64,000 nt of DNA, from assembly GCA_011800155.1 (NCBI GenBank), contig CM022376.1:2046001-2110000 (forward strand). The letters are read 5' to 3'. The position numbers and the translations under genes were made by a program. Shown here piece by piece: positions 46,214-58,703 of the stretch. Numbering within the stretch: position 1 is the first letter of the stretch; each line of letters opens with the position of its first letter. The DNA is from Flammulina velutipes. Its lineage: Eukaryota; Basidiomycota; Agaricomycetes; Agaricales; Physalacriaceae. Under the pieces are notes generated by a model. It was not told the DNA's origin. It was given only the letters and a program-made list of their open reading frames with translations, and searched no databases.

Positions 46214-49167
46214 ATGGACGACTCTCTATCTCGCGGTCCGAGCCCAGCACTATTCGACACTACTAGCAATAGAGGATCCCGGAGCCCTGGACAGAGATCG
46301 TGTTCCGCGTCTCTGTCGACTATTGGTACAGCACCTGCGACGCCGCAACAGCAACCATCGACCAACGCCTACACCAACGCCACACCACGGCGCGGAAGAC
46401 GAGGAAGACGAAAGGTGCTAGGCCTCAAGACTGCGCATGCCAACCAGAGAGGTGCGTATTTTGTTTGGCATACGGCTCTGCGACGATGCTCATCGTGGCG
46501 ATAGGGAACGACCCATTCGACTATGAACAAAAGTACGGAGAGGACGAAGAGTTCAAGGAAATGGGCCCGATGGCGCGTATCTGGAAGGTTTTCCTCGATG
46601 AGTGTGGCGCATTCGACTCCGAGATGGTCGAAGATTGGAGGGATGCACTAGATGTACTTTTAGTCTTCGTGAGTCTCGTGTCCTTCTTCTTTCCATCGTG
46701 TCCTTATGTCGTTCTTTAGGCTGGACTCTTCTCAGCCGTCGTTACCACTTTTGTCTCCCAACTATGTCAACGTCTCGAAGCCGATTTCACGGAAATAAAC
46801 GCCCATCTCATGTTCGAATCCATCAATATCGACAGAGCCAAGGCTGCTGGGATGTCGGTCCTCGAAGTACCCCGCTCACCGCTCACGCCCTTCACGCCAT
46901 TTAGACCCTCCAAGACAGCTGTTTGTGTGAACGGACTGTGGTTCACGAGCCTCGCGCTGAGTCTCACGACCGCGTTGATGGCTGTCTTGATGAAGCAATG
47001 GATACACCAATACATGTCCGTACCCTCTGGCACGCCTCGCGATCGCAGTCGGATTCGGCATTTCCGCTACATGAGCTTGCAGCAGTGGCAGGTGCCCGTT
47101 ATCATTGGTCTCCTCCCCGTCCTCATGCACATCTCTCTCGGCGTATTCTTTGCGGGCTTAATCGTCTTCCTATATTCCCTCAACACAACCATGTCAGGTG
47201 TAATCACCACAATAGCATCCCTTGCTTTTATCATTTACTTTGCCACGAACCTACTTCCGCTTTACAAGACTGGTTGCCCGTACAAGACCCCTCTGACCAT
47301 CCACTCCTACGCCTTCGTCATCTCGGTTTGGGACAGCATGAAGACGTTCACCAAGGCGGGCGGATCGCTCCCATCGAGAGAACATATCTCTCTCAAGGCT
47401 GTCGAACAGGAGACCGTAGCTCGTGAGGCTGACGACATTGATGCCCAGAGTATCACCTGGCTTCATAATGTCTCGTCCAACTCGTCGGTCCAACGCATTG
47501 TCCTGCAAGCCTTCAGCAGCCTCCCCCTAGGGACTGTTGAAACTGTCCGAACGGTTATTCCTCAGGTGGACCAGTCCATTCGTCGCTGTTTATATGAATA
47601 CGGGACACCTGAGCGTCGATATGGCTATGAGCGTCTAACAAGGGCGCTCATCAGGTTCAACAAGTACCCTAAATCTTCCCCAAATGCCTTCCAAGAGGAC
47701 CCGGTGGAAAACTCACTTCTACGCCTCATCTACCCCATTGAATCTGCGTCTGGCGACACTGCCAGATTTTTGGCGCAGCAAATCCTCAAACCGACCGTAC
47801 AGCTGGATGTCATCTCTTGGCTTTGGGTCTTTCGAAACGCGGTATTGGTTTGCATCGATTGGTTGGAGATTGGATCGCATGACTTCGTCGTGTGGTCCTC
47901 CTTCCTCAGCGTCTTCCTACAATCTCACCACTGCAACGCTTCCTCTCATCGACGCAAAGAGGCTGGCTCCATCACATTGGACTGCCTCGAAGACCCTCTC
48001 CCTCCGTTTCAAGCGTACAAGGGATTCAAATTAGTCGTTTACGAATCAAATGGTCGTCATCGTGAGCCTAAATCGACAAGCGACAGCATCGATTTCAGAC
48101 GCGCTATTAGTGACTTCATGTATCCCTCCCTCTGCGAATTCCTGCTCTCCGCGGTTTTCCCTCCTTTCGTTGTCATCGCCGACGAAACTCTTCCCAGTGA
48201 CGTTCGGCTCCACCTAGCACTTATCCAGTTGCGCTCAATTCAAACAGCAGAAATCCCTGTTATTGAAGGGAGGCGACCCCTTCGTCGAATTATTGACTTC
48301 ATCAAAGCATATGTCGATATCGATACGGGGGACATAAGGATAGTGAACTTCGGAGGCCCAATCATCCATCATCACCAACTTCCCGGTGCTGTGTTCTCCT
48401 CTATCCATGCAATTATCACCAAGAGCGATGCGTTCGAAATTCACGTATGCCACAAGGATCAATCCGACCTCGTACACGCGCTCTTTCGATGCCTCGTTCT
48501 CGACAAAAAGCTGCGGCAAAATCATAAGCACTGGCCATCCACTACTACGTTGACGAAGAAAATCCTCGGTGTGGTATTCCATCGAGCAGGCGTCTTCTCC
48601 CTTCCTCTGATCACCGAGATTCTCAACTACTTCTATCTATCAAAATCCGCCATCGGTATCGAGATGTATCGTGGGCTCCTGGATGGCATGTGGTATGATT
48701 ACCTTCGCCACGAATTCCTACTTTTGGACGATGACGATGAGCATGTTCTCTCACTCGATGAACGTGGATGGGGTGCTGCCGATCATGCACATTCTTTCAT
48801 GGTTGCAGGCTATATCGACGGGCTCGAGATATTGGAAGAGCTCGCGCCTGTCCTGTATGGGAAAACACTCGCCGACATCAGAGCTCCGTCCAACCTTCTC
48901 ATTTTATGTCAAGTCCTCATTTTGGGAGACGCTGAATCCCGGAATCGATTGTGGAAGTTAGCAAAACTCATTGAGTGCGATCAGTGGAAGACATGCATGG
49001 CAAGTCTGTCAGACTTCTTGCGCACGGATGCCGCGGAACAGTTCTACAAGAGACAAATATCCTTTTACGACGGGCATCACCCGTATCATCAGCATGTTGC
49101 GCTCACCTTTGACCCTTTCGATGAGCTAGGCGGGTTTGTAGATCAGTTCTCGCTGGCGTGGCAGTAG
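46214..49167 (+). CDS. DUF6535 protein B2, prematurely terminated
   Basis: Exons 46214-46451, 46505-46668 and 46720-49167 give 949 aa. The gene is almost identical to B1 but a TAG at 49,165-49,167 replaces the Trp codon that B1 has in AWQWYRGNFPL. About 20 residues of exon 3 and the 9-residue last exon (49,276-49,305) are therefore lost. A second change at 46,924-46,926 turns the Trp of the conserved WVNGLWF motif into Cys; every other copy here keeps Trp. All splice sites are intact, and the exon-1 donor is GTGCGT. Loss of only about 3% of the chain could leave a working protein. The two lesions together suggest early decay. Confidence 0.8.
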
Positions 49168-49482
49168 TGCCGAGGGAACTTCCCTCTCACGACCCCAATT
49201 TACAACGCCCCCAAGCAGCTAGAAGTCAGCTTGTTTCACTATGAATTAATTGTGCCGCTAACTTATTTGTTGTAGGATCTTCATCCGTTTCCGAGGCAGA
49301 TATGATTGACATTGGGACATAATCTTACTGGGATGATGATGCTGAAAATTGGTGGCACTTTCAAGAGGTCGCGCACTGCACTCTCTGCTTACGGGACGCG
49401 TCCTTTCAAGATCTCCGTAGTGAAGGTGTTCGGGCAAGGTTACAATGTAGAAAATATTCTATTTATCTATAATTCATGCGAT

Positions 49483-50818
49483 TCATCTCCACCACCTTAC
49501 CTCCTCCTTTGTTATCTGCTTATATTTGAATCTCAGCGCCGCTTTTGGAAAACATGTATCGAGAAGTTCATTCTGAGTATCTCCTGTGGTCCACGTCAAC
49601 TGCGTTACTCTGTTGCACTCGATGATTGCATTATCTAGTGCGTCGATTGACACTCGGGTCGCTGCCTTCCAATATGGAGAATAACCTAGCTCGAAGGCGA
49701 GAATCAAGGGCGGCCCATAACCAGACTTGGCGGAATGCGCGAGGAGAGATCTAGCTAATAGAGCTATCCATGACGAAACATTCATCTCGAGGTTCTGGTC
49801 TTGGGAGTCCGGTATCTCTCCGAGGTTGAACTTGAGGAACTCAAGGGATCGAGGAATCGGAAGTATCTTGTTGGTTCCAATGCTGCTAAGCTCGGTTGGC
49901 TCGTCGTCGTCCTGTAGAAAATATTCGTACCCTGCAACATATGTTAGTGCACACATAGTTAGACATCAGACACTTACAGTTTAACCAACCAACCAGATCA
50001 AGCATTTTCAGGTTGTGATTCCTTTCCAGCAAAGATATGACCATATTGACATCTGCATCGCCCTCAGCTTGGCCGCTTATTGCGAGGGTTGTAAGATTGG
50101 GTAAGACTAGGTTTTCGACCAGGGTTTTGTCCGCCGTAGGTAATACTGTTATCTTCAAATTTCGTAGGGTGGCCAACACAATGTGTTCTAACGGAGGATC
50201 TGAATGTGGAACAAGGACACGAACTTGTTCGATCTCCAATGTTTCAAGACATGGAATTCGCAGGAGAAACGAAGCCAGATGAGACCAGTTCGTTATGTCG
50301 ATGTGGCGCAGTCTTATAATCTTCAGATTTTTGCCAAGGCCAGGCCCAGACGTGGGCATCTCAAAGCTCCAAGAGTCTCCCATGAATTCGGATATGAATA
50401 GAGTGTGGATGCCAGGAGACATGCTGATGATTTCACTTAGCGTTTCCATAGACTTGAGCGCAACGCCACGTTCATGTGGCTTGGAGAGCACGAACGAAAC
50501 CTGTAGTACATTGATAGGTGAAGGGTCATCGGGCGTAAATTGCAAAGCGCGCAAAAGTCTAGCCGCTCGAGCAAGGTTATGTTGGTTTAAGGATATGTTG
50601 ACCCAGTGGCGAGACATGAACTCGCGCTTGTAAGCCACGGAGTGTGCATCGAACCACGTCGGGTCAATATCGTTTCGGTCTTCGAATTCATGTGAAGGCC
50701 AAACGGCGGAGACGGGAGGAGACAAGGGCTGAATGGTGGGCAAGCGGTAGGTGGACATGGGGGATTCAGAAGGAGATTGGTTGACTGACATAAACACTGT
50801 TACCGCTTTTATGTCCAT
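49483..50818 (-). CDS. LRR-like protein C2, intact copy
   Basis: Exons 50818-49978 and 49931-49483 (46-bp intron) give 429 aa. The N-terminal part has SRHWVNISLNQHNLARAARL and looks like the region following an F-box, but no F-box helix is evident. Leucine-rich strands follow: LKIIRLRHIDITNW, LETLEIEQVRVL, LRNLKITVLP, LTTLAISG, LKMLDLVGWLN. The C-terminal exon has YEYFLQDDDEPTEL, SLEFLKFNLGEIPDS and ALDNAIIECNRVTQL. Such LRR-type proteins in agaricomycetes are usually annotated near the F-box family and thought to bind partners; I would not go further. ATG at 50,818 is the most upstream in-frame start, with later Mets possible. It converges with B2. Confidence 0.75.
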
Positions 50819-50929
50819 CGACAATCACGGAGATTTTTATCACTTTGAACAGCCTTGTTCCCAATTGAGAAATAAGGCTTGGGTTTGAATGAATGATCGA
50901 ATGGCGCAAGTAGACGCTAAGAACAAAAT

Positions 50930-52138
50930 TTAGTGACCTCGTAGCCGAAATAGCTCCCGTGCCACCCATACGCCACTCATTTTCTTCAACACCGGGGTCC
51001 TCCAGTATTCATCACACTTTACCGTCCTTCCCAATATGACCGCCCTCAGTTTCGCTTGACATGAAAGAAAACCAGCAGCGCCTAAGCGCTCTACTCCATC
51101 AATCATTTCCCAGGATAGCGTCGAAGGACAAGCGTTGATTAGATGAACTCGGCTTGGAAGAGAAATTACCAAGTTCCAGCTCTTTGTCGTCGTTATCACA
51201 GTGGGGAAAAGACCCGTTCCACCCCCGTAGCCAACTGCCACAAAAGTCGATGATCAATGATCAGTCTCCCACATTCAGCGACTAGATAATGCAGCTGGAC
51301 ATGTAATACAAGTAGACTGTGCTCACCATTCTTCTCGAGCATAATAAGTTGATAGCCAAAAAAAAGCTATGCGCATCTCGCTACTATACGTCTCGTACAG
51401 TCCTGCACTTGAAAGAGTTGACTTCGGCTTCCTGTTGAACAATATCGTTATCTGCGGTCACTCCGACAACGGTAAACAACATCTGACTCGGTCGTTGAGA
51501 CAGACTTTCCATTTCTCTGCTGCATCGCTTCCGATTGACGTCGACCGTGAGCAGAGACTCATTGGTAGACTCTGCACTCGCACTCTGGGTAGGTAAATCA
51601 GAATGAAGAACAAAAAAGCGGGTCCTCACTTTGTAGACATCGCTTAAGCCAGTCGTCCATCAGATGCAAGGTTCGTGCCAGCTTAGTCTGAGATTTTACA
51701 GGGTAGTAGTAGAAAGAATTGCCTTCAGAGGTATGAAGCTATCTGGAACACATCCTCAGCAACGAGCGGCAGCGCGTTTAGATCTTGCATAGTAAGTCGT
51801 TTACGCCAGTCGTCAACGAGGGAAGATATGGTAGACTCGCATGGCATTCCCGTGGTGTATCGGTCACAACGTCGTACAGTACGTTCGTCGTCGTCTGCAA
51901 CGTCCTCAACAACGCTGGGAGTGTACTTGAAAAGGACACGTACCGTTAAATGCTCAACGTTCAACTCTCTGTTCTCCTTTCCACCTCGCGTAAACCATCT
52001 GGCGCAGAATACACTCTTATCTTCGTCGAGAAATGTATATAGCACCGTCCATAGCCTGTAAATTGAACGCAATCACCGAAAGATGGTCGTCGAATGGAGA
52101 GAGGTGAATAAAAGCGGGCCGAGCCTATCCGGTATCAT
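50930..52138 (-). CDS. gene G2, unrecognised multi-exon gene
   Basis: This is the counterpart of G1, nearly identical along its length: YTFLDEDKSVFCARWFTRGG, RELNVEHLTVRVLFKYTPSV, LVDDWRKRLTMQDLNALPLV, then KSQTKLARTLYLMDDWLKRC and the final VGYGGGTGL exon ending at 50,930. One Leu is missing relative to G1, through a 3-bp in-frame difference near 51,770. The start region (MIPDRLGPLLFTSLHS, 52,138) is in a different frame from the body unless an unseen intron joins them. No family is recognised, and membrane or signal segments are not evident. It is divergent from A3, with which it may share a promoter region. Confidence 0.45.
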
Positions 52139-52590
52139 TTCTCACGACTGTTCCACTTTCAACCCTTCTCCATTTGACTCCATTGCCGAAAGACAATAAC
52201 ACTGGGATACGAAGGCATTGAACGCTATAGAGAAGGTGTATGGGTGAGTGCAACAAGTCTTTCAATCGCAAAATCTGACGTATTTCCGGTAAACTGGGTG
52301 TCTAATACACGGCTGTTCCAATTAAATGGACTTGAAATCTCATCCCATTCTTCCATTCCCTTGCGATTCGTTACGTCTGGTTGAACATCATTGCTTTCTA
52401 TTGTCTCGTCGAATGCTCGTATCTATGGGAGGCTCTCGCTGGAACAGCTCCTAATTGTTTGCCTCATGTTAATTGTCCCCACCTAGAACTGTGAGTCCTT
52501 TTAAACCTCTGACGGCACGGCAAGAAACACCGCAATCTCTTGATATCTTCTTTGACCCACAACACGCTGTATCAGTCTTGGTCCTATACC
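52139..52590. promoter_or_regulatory. G2-A3 divergent intergenic region with conserved A leader
   Basis: The last 130 bp match the leaders of A1 and A2 almost base for base. No additional gene is seen. Confidence 0.45.
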
Positions 52591-55500
52591 ATGGCAGACT
52601 CCCGTCCTCACTCGCCGACCTCCATGAGTTCGCGCTCGTCCTCGCCTGCTCGTTCTATCCAAAGCCATGCTAGCAAGATGCCCGAAGGTGCTCCATCCGA
52701 CTTTGATACCCCGCCGACTACGCCTGGTAGTTACCCAACGGTAGTCCCCCTACCAAACGCGAAGGGCAGACGCGGAAAGGTATTTGGTAGGAAGCACGCA
52801 GCCGTCAACCCTCAGCGAGGTCAGTACCCATTGCGTATTATCAGGCTGTCATTGACTTGCGCCACGCAGGCAACGATCCATTCGACTACGAGCAGAAATA
52901 CGGAGAGGACGAAGAGTTCAAGGAGATGGGCCCCATGGCTCGTCTCTGGAAAGTCTTCCTCGACGAGTGCGCGAAATTCGACGCGGAGATGGTCGATGAC
53001 TGGAGGGATGGACTCGATGTATTGCTGGTGTTTGTGAGTATACAGCACACCGCTTACCATGATACTCACTCTAAGCCAGGCTGGACTCTTCTCCGCCGTT
53101 GTCACCACCTTCGTCGCCCAAACCTGCCAACGTCTCGAAGCCGATTTCACGGAAGTCAACGCCCACCTCATGTACGAATCCATCAACATTGACCGAGCCA
53201 GAGCTGCTGGACTATCGATTCTCGAAGTCCCCCGTTCGCAGCTCACGCCCTTTTCGCGAGTTCGGCCATCGCAGACTGCCGTCTGGGTGAACGGACTGTG
53301 GTTCACGAGCCTGGCGCTCAGTCTGACCACAGCGTTGATGGCTGTATTGACCAAGCAGTGGATCCACCAGTACATGTCCGTCCCGTCCGGCACTCCTCGC
53401 GACCGTAGTCGGATTCGCCAATTCCGCTACATGAGCTTGCAGCGATGGCAGGTCCCCGTTATCATTGGGCTCCTTCCCGTCCTCATGCACATCGCACTTG
53501 GCGTCTTCTTTGCCGGATTGATAGTCTATCTCTACTCCCTCAATACTGCCATGTCTGGCGTCGTCACTGGAATCGCATCGACTGCATTCATCGTCTACTT
53601 TTTGACGAACCTCCTTCCACTCTACAAACCTGACTGCCCATACAAGACGCCGTTGACGATCCACTCTTACGCGTTTCTCATCTCGGTCTGGGACCGCGTG
53701 AGAACGTTGACGAAGGCAGGAGAGTCGCTCCCATCGAAGGAACACCTGTCGCTCAAGGCTGTCGAGAAGGAGACGGTGGCTCGCGAAGCAGACAGTATCG
53801 ATGCGCAGAGTATCGCATGGCTTCATGATGTCTCGTCCAACTCGTCGGTACAGCGCATCGTCCTCCAGGCTCTCAGCAACTTACCACTCGGAACTGTTGA
53901 GACTATTCGTCAAGCCATTCCCGGCATAGAATCTCTTGTTCTCTCCTGCTTGGAGGAGTATGGAACATCCGAGCGTCGACAAGGTTATGAGCGTCTTAGC
54001 AGGGCGTTCATCCGGTTCGAGACTGTTCCCTATTCCCGTCCATTACCCTTCCGTGGAAAATTCCTTGCTACAACTCCTACATGAAGACGATTCTCGCTCT
54101 GCGGTGGATCTATTGGTCCAACAGATCGTCAATCCCACTGTAGAGCTTGATGCCATGTCCTGGCTCTCTGTATTTCGCAATGCACTCCTACACCGCTTCG
54201 ACTGGTTGGAAGTTGACAACTACAATTCCGCCGTGTGGACATCCTTTTTGAAGATGTTTCTGAACGATCATCCTTGCTACACTTCCACTCATAATCGCAA
54301 AGAGGTCGCTTCAGTAAGTCTATTGTTCCTCAAGGATTGGCCTATCGGATGTCACTCGAACTATGACCACTTCGAGCTAATCGTATGCGAGTCCGATGGT
54401 CAACACGGAGACGTCAAATCAACCAGTGACGGCATGTTTTTCGAGCGGGCCGTCCGTGATTTCATGTATCCATCTTTCTGTGACTTTGTTACCGAGATGA
54501 CGTCTCCCTTCTTGCCCCCCGCAGTCTACAAACCACTTCCCAGCGACATTCGTCTCCATCTTGCACTTGTTCAAATTCCGGACGTTCAAACGGCGACACA
54601 GCCCGTTACTCAGGGTATGACACCCCTCCCCCGCCTCATCAGCTTCCTCAAGATATATGTTGACATTAACGGGAGTCGGAGCAGACACAGTTGTGGAGGG
54701 CCCATAATCCATCATCACGGAATCCCCGCCGCCGTCTTCACGGCCGTCTACTGTACTATCATCGACTCTGAAGCATTTACTGTCCGCATATGCGACCGCG
54801 ACCAACGCGACCTCATCCATATCCTGTTTCGCGCTCTAGTTCTAGACCAAGATGTGTGGAAGCAACACGAACACCTGCTGGACAATGATAACTTAAAGAA
54901 ACAAGTTCTTGGAGTAATATTCGCCCGGCCACACGCATTTCCCTTCCCTCTCATCACTCAAGTTTTGGAATACTTCTGCCTCACGAAATCCACCTTGGGC
55001 GTTGACGTTTACCGGGAACTTCTGAAAGGTGCATGGTTCCGTACCCTCAATTACGAATACATGCTGGACGACCCCAATGATAACCTCCATGCTTTCCCTC
55101 TCGACGAAAGAGGTTACGGAGCCGGTGATATTGCATTCCCGTTCCTGGCTGTTGCATACATCGATGGGCTTGAGATTCTAGAGGAATTGGCGCCCGACGT
55201 CTACGAGCAAACACTAGCAGACATAGGGACACCGGCTAACCTCTTGACGTTGTGCAAAATCTTGACTCTGGCAGACGTTGATTCCCGAAATCGGATGTGG
55301 AAGCTGGCAAAGCTAGTCGGGCAGGATTTATGGGAGGCGTGCATGGCGGATGTACTCAAGTTCTTGCGCACCAAAGAGACCACAAAGTTTTACGAGGCCC
55401 AATCAGGTTGGGGTGGCCGACGTCCACAGCATGAGCATGTTTTCCTTACGTTTAGTCCTTTTGGGGAGTTGGTTGAACTGGTTGGCCAATTTTCGATGGC

Positions 55501-55671
55501 ATGGCAATGGGGCAGAGGGAATTTTCCGCTTGTGACTCCGATTTTCAATGCCCCCAAACAGCTCGCGGTGAGGGTTATATTCATTCAGATTGGCTCGTCT
55601 ATCTGACATTGTATCAGGATTTTACTCTCCAGGCGCACGAGATAAACGTGGGATATCGATATATGTCTTAA
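52591..55671 (+). pseudogene. DUF6535 gene A3, disrupted by an 11-bp deletion
   Basis: Former exons are 52591-52819, 52870-53033, 53080-55567 and 55618-55671. Up to about 54,048 the protein is nearly identical to A1. There, 11 bp present in A1 and B3 (covering the QVDP/QADP codons before VENSLL) are missing, and the frame runs to TGA at 54,082-54,084, giving only 465 aa. The rest of the C-terminal region stays open in the shifted frame to the normal last exon (DFTLQAHEINVGYRYMS). This shows the lesion is recent. The summed exons are 11 bp short of a multiple of three that fits the other copies. The truncated product would still contain the whole membrane module, like the short gene at 12 kb. 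Confidence 0.82.
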
Positions 55672-56117
55672 TTTTGTTCAGTTCCGTTATGTGGCGCGAA
55701 ATCAGACCAGGTATAATAAAAGATCCTCGCAATTAGCAATATATACATCTTATGTTCCTAATGCTGCAAGATGATTCGTCGGGAAATGTCAGTCGTCACA
55801 GGCTTAGCCTTGCAGTGGCGACACGTGGGGGCACTAGATTATATGTGTCTGCTTGAACTTCAATGACGTTGCCGCATTGGAACCTCAAGCCCTTGTAATC
55901 CTGATGGCAACCAGACACAAGAGACTCTAGTCAGCGTAGTTACCTTCTCCGCTCTTTTCTGGTTCGGTAGTCATGTCTATTGTTCAAGTACAAGGGCCTT
56001 GATGTCAAATTTTGAACTCTTGTAATCTGCAGCCCCTTGTAATACATCATATAAAATAGAGTGAAGGCTGCACTGTAGGCCTTGTAACTCACAAACTATC
56101 CCTTCAATCACCCGAAC
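55672..56117. other. A3-D3 intergenic region
   Basis: It contains TTATGTGGCGCG at about 55,687 (the GTGGCGC element) and the TATAAAA box of D3 at 56,050-56,056. No coding sequence is seen. Confidence 0.45.
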
Positions 56118-56850
56118 ATGTCTTCCGAGTGGAAGTATGTATGCGATCACATCGCTAAAGAACTTACCACCGAACCTCCAAATCTTTTGATAGCGCATCT
56201 GGCAGCCACATTCCACCGGTGAGTGTTTCCCCTATCCTACCAGCACTGATTAATGTGGAACAGAGAAAAGAAGGACATTACCGGGAGATTTCTTCTCAAT
56301 CTTGTCAAACTACAAATCCAGCAGGCTGACACTTGTATTGCTTACTACGGATCCTCACATTATTGTGAGGAAATGCGGGGACATCGAACTGCGGTAGCAG
56401 GGAAAATTTATGGCTGGCATGATATACGTCGATTATTATCAACAGGAAACAAGATCTATAGGGCCATGCGTCGGCCCAGATGGCAGTGGGTCTGCAACCA
56501 CCTCGCCACACATCTATTTACCGACCCTCCGTCAACTCTCGTATCCGATCTCATTGAAAGAGGACGCTTGGACGTGTAAGTGGTTAGGCCTCTTCCACGG
56601 AGAATTGAATAAACTCACACTCCCTACTAGCTCGAAGGAAACACTCTACCAAAGATTTCGACAACACCCCGCACATTCATCCGTGATCGAATGTGACTAT
56701 GAGAATGATTCGGGTGAGAGAAAAAAAGTGAACATCAGCCGACACGCCCAGAGGAAGAAAACAACAACAACATGGACCTGGGAGGATGTCAAGTGGTATG
56801 TCGAGGAAGCCAAGAGAAGCTACGAACATTATAGGTCGAGGGCAAGTTAA
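56118..56850 (+). CDS. gene D3, unrecognised two-module small protein
   Basis: Exons 56118-56218, 56264-56575 and 56631-56850 give 210 aa. Motifs are WKYVCDHIAKELTTEPPNLL (module 1) with WHDIRRLLSTGNKIYRAM, and WQWVCNHLATHLFTDPPSTL (module 2) with WTWEDVKWYVEEAKRSYEHY. The protein is clearly similar to D1 over its full length, with the same two phase-2 introns. The internal linker in module 2 (RFRQHPAHSSVIECDYENDS) is conserved with D1. It is intact, soluble-looking and of unknown function. A TATA box lies 68 bp before the ATG, so separate transcription from A3 is likely. Confidence 0.75.
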
Positions 56851-57109
56851 GGAGATGGTTTGGAGCTGGACGATAGACCGGCCGGACACTCAAAGTCTTC
56901 ATATCCTCGGCTGTCTGCTGGCTTTGGGTCCTGGGACGCGTAACGGCAATGGCGCCGTACCACGTGACCCTGTCAACGTGCTTCCTTCCTCCATCTCCTG
57001 GTTCTCCATCTCCATCTCCGTCGACATATTCCGCAGGCCTATGTCCCGCTGCCATCGTAGGAGATTTCTTTGAGCTCGTACGAAGAGACGGCCGTGGTCT
57101 AAGATCTTG
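56851..57109. promoter_or_regulatory. D3-E3 intergenic region with CACGTGACC
   Basis: The E-box-like element is at 56,961-56,969, 111 bp past D3. The surrounding bases resemble the region past D1. Confidence 0.4.
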
Positions 57110-58000
57110 AGCGCTACGTGAGCAAGGTGCGTATTTCTCGATTTTATAAACCTCAATTTTATTGATCGACATTCTATGAACAGTGTCTACAATCGCCACA
57201 GGCTTCTACTACTTCTCTGGTGGCTGCCTTGGCGTGCATCTCGCCCGAACAGCGTCGAAAATCTGGTCACTGCGGTTATCTAAGTCTGTTCTTACTAAAG
57301 CCCTGCTCGGAGAACACGAACCCTCACTTGCTACTTGCTGAAGAAATTAGCTAGTGTGGTGTTTTATCGACCGCTTATGTTCATTTTCCATTCTATCACC
57401 AACATCGTCGACTACTTCGGCCCTACCATTGACGTCGAGTTGTATTTGCAAGACTCGCCCTTTGAGCTTCCACATCTGGAACAAGTACGCACGTGGATCG
57501 GCGATTCCACACCGCCAAATTCTGCTTTACCTCGTAACAAGGACAAACCTGTACGCCCTTCGATATGTCTATCCTCGCCTGTCTCTCTCAGCCCTCCCAC
57601 ATCCGAACGATTCTACATCAAGAAATATCTCTGGGTCATATTATCCTACCTCCAACAACTCCATCCGCTATTGCACCCATTCATGTTCGAGTCCAAACAC
57701 ATTGGCAATTGCCGATACACTCCACCCATGCTCGCATCCTCTCCGTGCTTTCGACTGTAACTCAATAGACTCGCGCTAAATCTTACGATCGTGTTGATGA
57801 CTGTATCAACAAAGCAATAGATCGACTTCTGTCATATCGCGGTTCACGACCACGATTCAACAATTTCCGTGCAGCGTTGGCAGCCGTTCCCGCCATACAT
57901 TGATTTCTCCCTATCCTCGTGTACTTATATGGCGCTCAGGCCCAATTATGCGTCTTTACTCACTCACGACCACACGTCGGATGCAGACACCGTAATATCA
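57110..58000 (+). pseudogene. decayed DUF6535 relic E3
   Basis: The 3' part reads LALNLTIVLMTVSTKQ-stop-ID, then VQRWQPF and a degraded third membrane segment. A TAG at 57,818-57,820 replaces the Trp of TKQW. The upstream part shares short stretches with relic E1. Open frames of about 140 codons here are remnants without a domain pattern. Confidence 0.6.
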
Positions 58001-58703
58001 TCTACTTACTACTCAACTCCCTTACCTTCATTCTGATTTCCGTACATATTAGAGAAACATACATATCTGCTATTTATCGCATTTAATATAGATGCCATAT
58101 TTGTAATGAATGTCGTGTCCCGAGTAAGTTACTTTAGTGTTGCGCATTTCAGGCTAATCAATGTATACACGGAATAAGACTCAAAACCTCAATAATTCAC
58201 ATCTGTGTGTCGTAAGTTTTTCTGATTGTAGCTAACTGTTCAAGTTATCAAATCCAAATGCACAAGAACCCCTTATGAGCTCGATGAATAATGCGCAGCC
58301 TCTACCTTACGGTAATGTGGCGCACCAGCAGACAAGCAAGAAATGAACTTCATAATTCATGGCTGTTTACACAGAAGTTCAAAGAGACTGGAGCTTGAAC
58401 GCGGTTTTTTACGCGCCATAACACGATGACTGACATCCTAACGCGAGATTACGGGCTCGATGAAGACCACGTGATCGTATACAGATCGGCAATGGTAGTA
58501 GTTAAAGTAGGGCATTGGGCAATGTCATATTCCTGTCCAATCGTTGAGTTGACAAGTGTCATGTAAGATGAATACACAAGCCGACGTCGTAGCGTGATAT
58601 GTTTGGGAGATTTCTTCTTGAGTAAATAACTAGATTAACTGAAGTCTGCAATATAATCGTCAAGAGAGACGTAACCTATGTGGACCTCGAGACCTAGAGA
58701 TAG
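58001..58703. other. non-coding stretch with recurring elements
   Basis: AATGTGGCGCACCAGCAG at about 58,314 and the block CGCGAGATTACGGG...ACCACGTGATCGT (CACGTG at 58,468-58,473) recur elsewhere in the array. No gene is supported. Confidence 0.5.

Larger units (their letters stand above)
38092..51770. repeat. tandem segmental duplication, unit 2 (A2-D2-E2-F2-B2-C2-G2)
   Basis: Same gene order and strands as unit 1. Near-identity with unit 1 is visible over B2 to G2 (about 46.1-52.1 kb) and over the first part of A2, while the A2 3' half, D2, E2 and F2 are strongly diverged. Confidence 0.9.

Noticed and set aside
57335..57779. Two overlapping 141-codon ORFs
   Set aside because: They overlap in different frames, lack domain patterns and lie inside relic E3.
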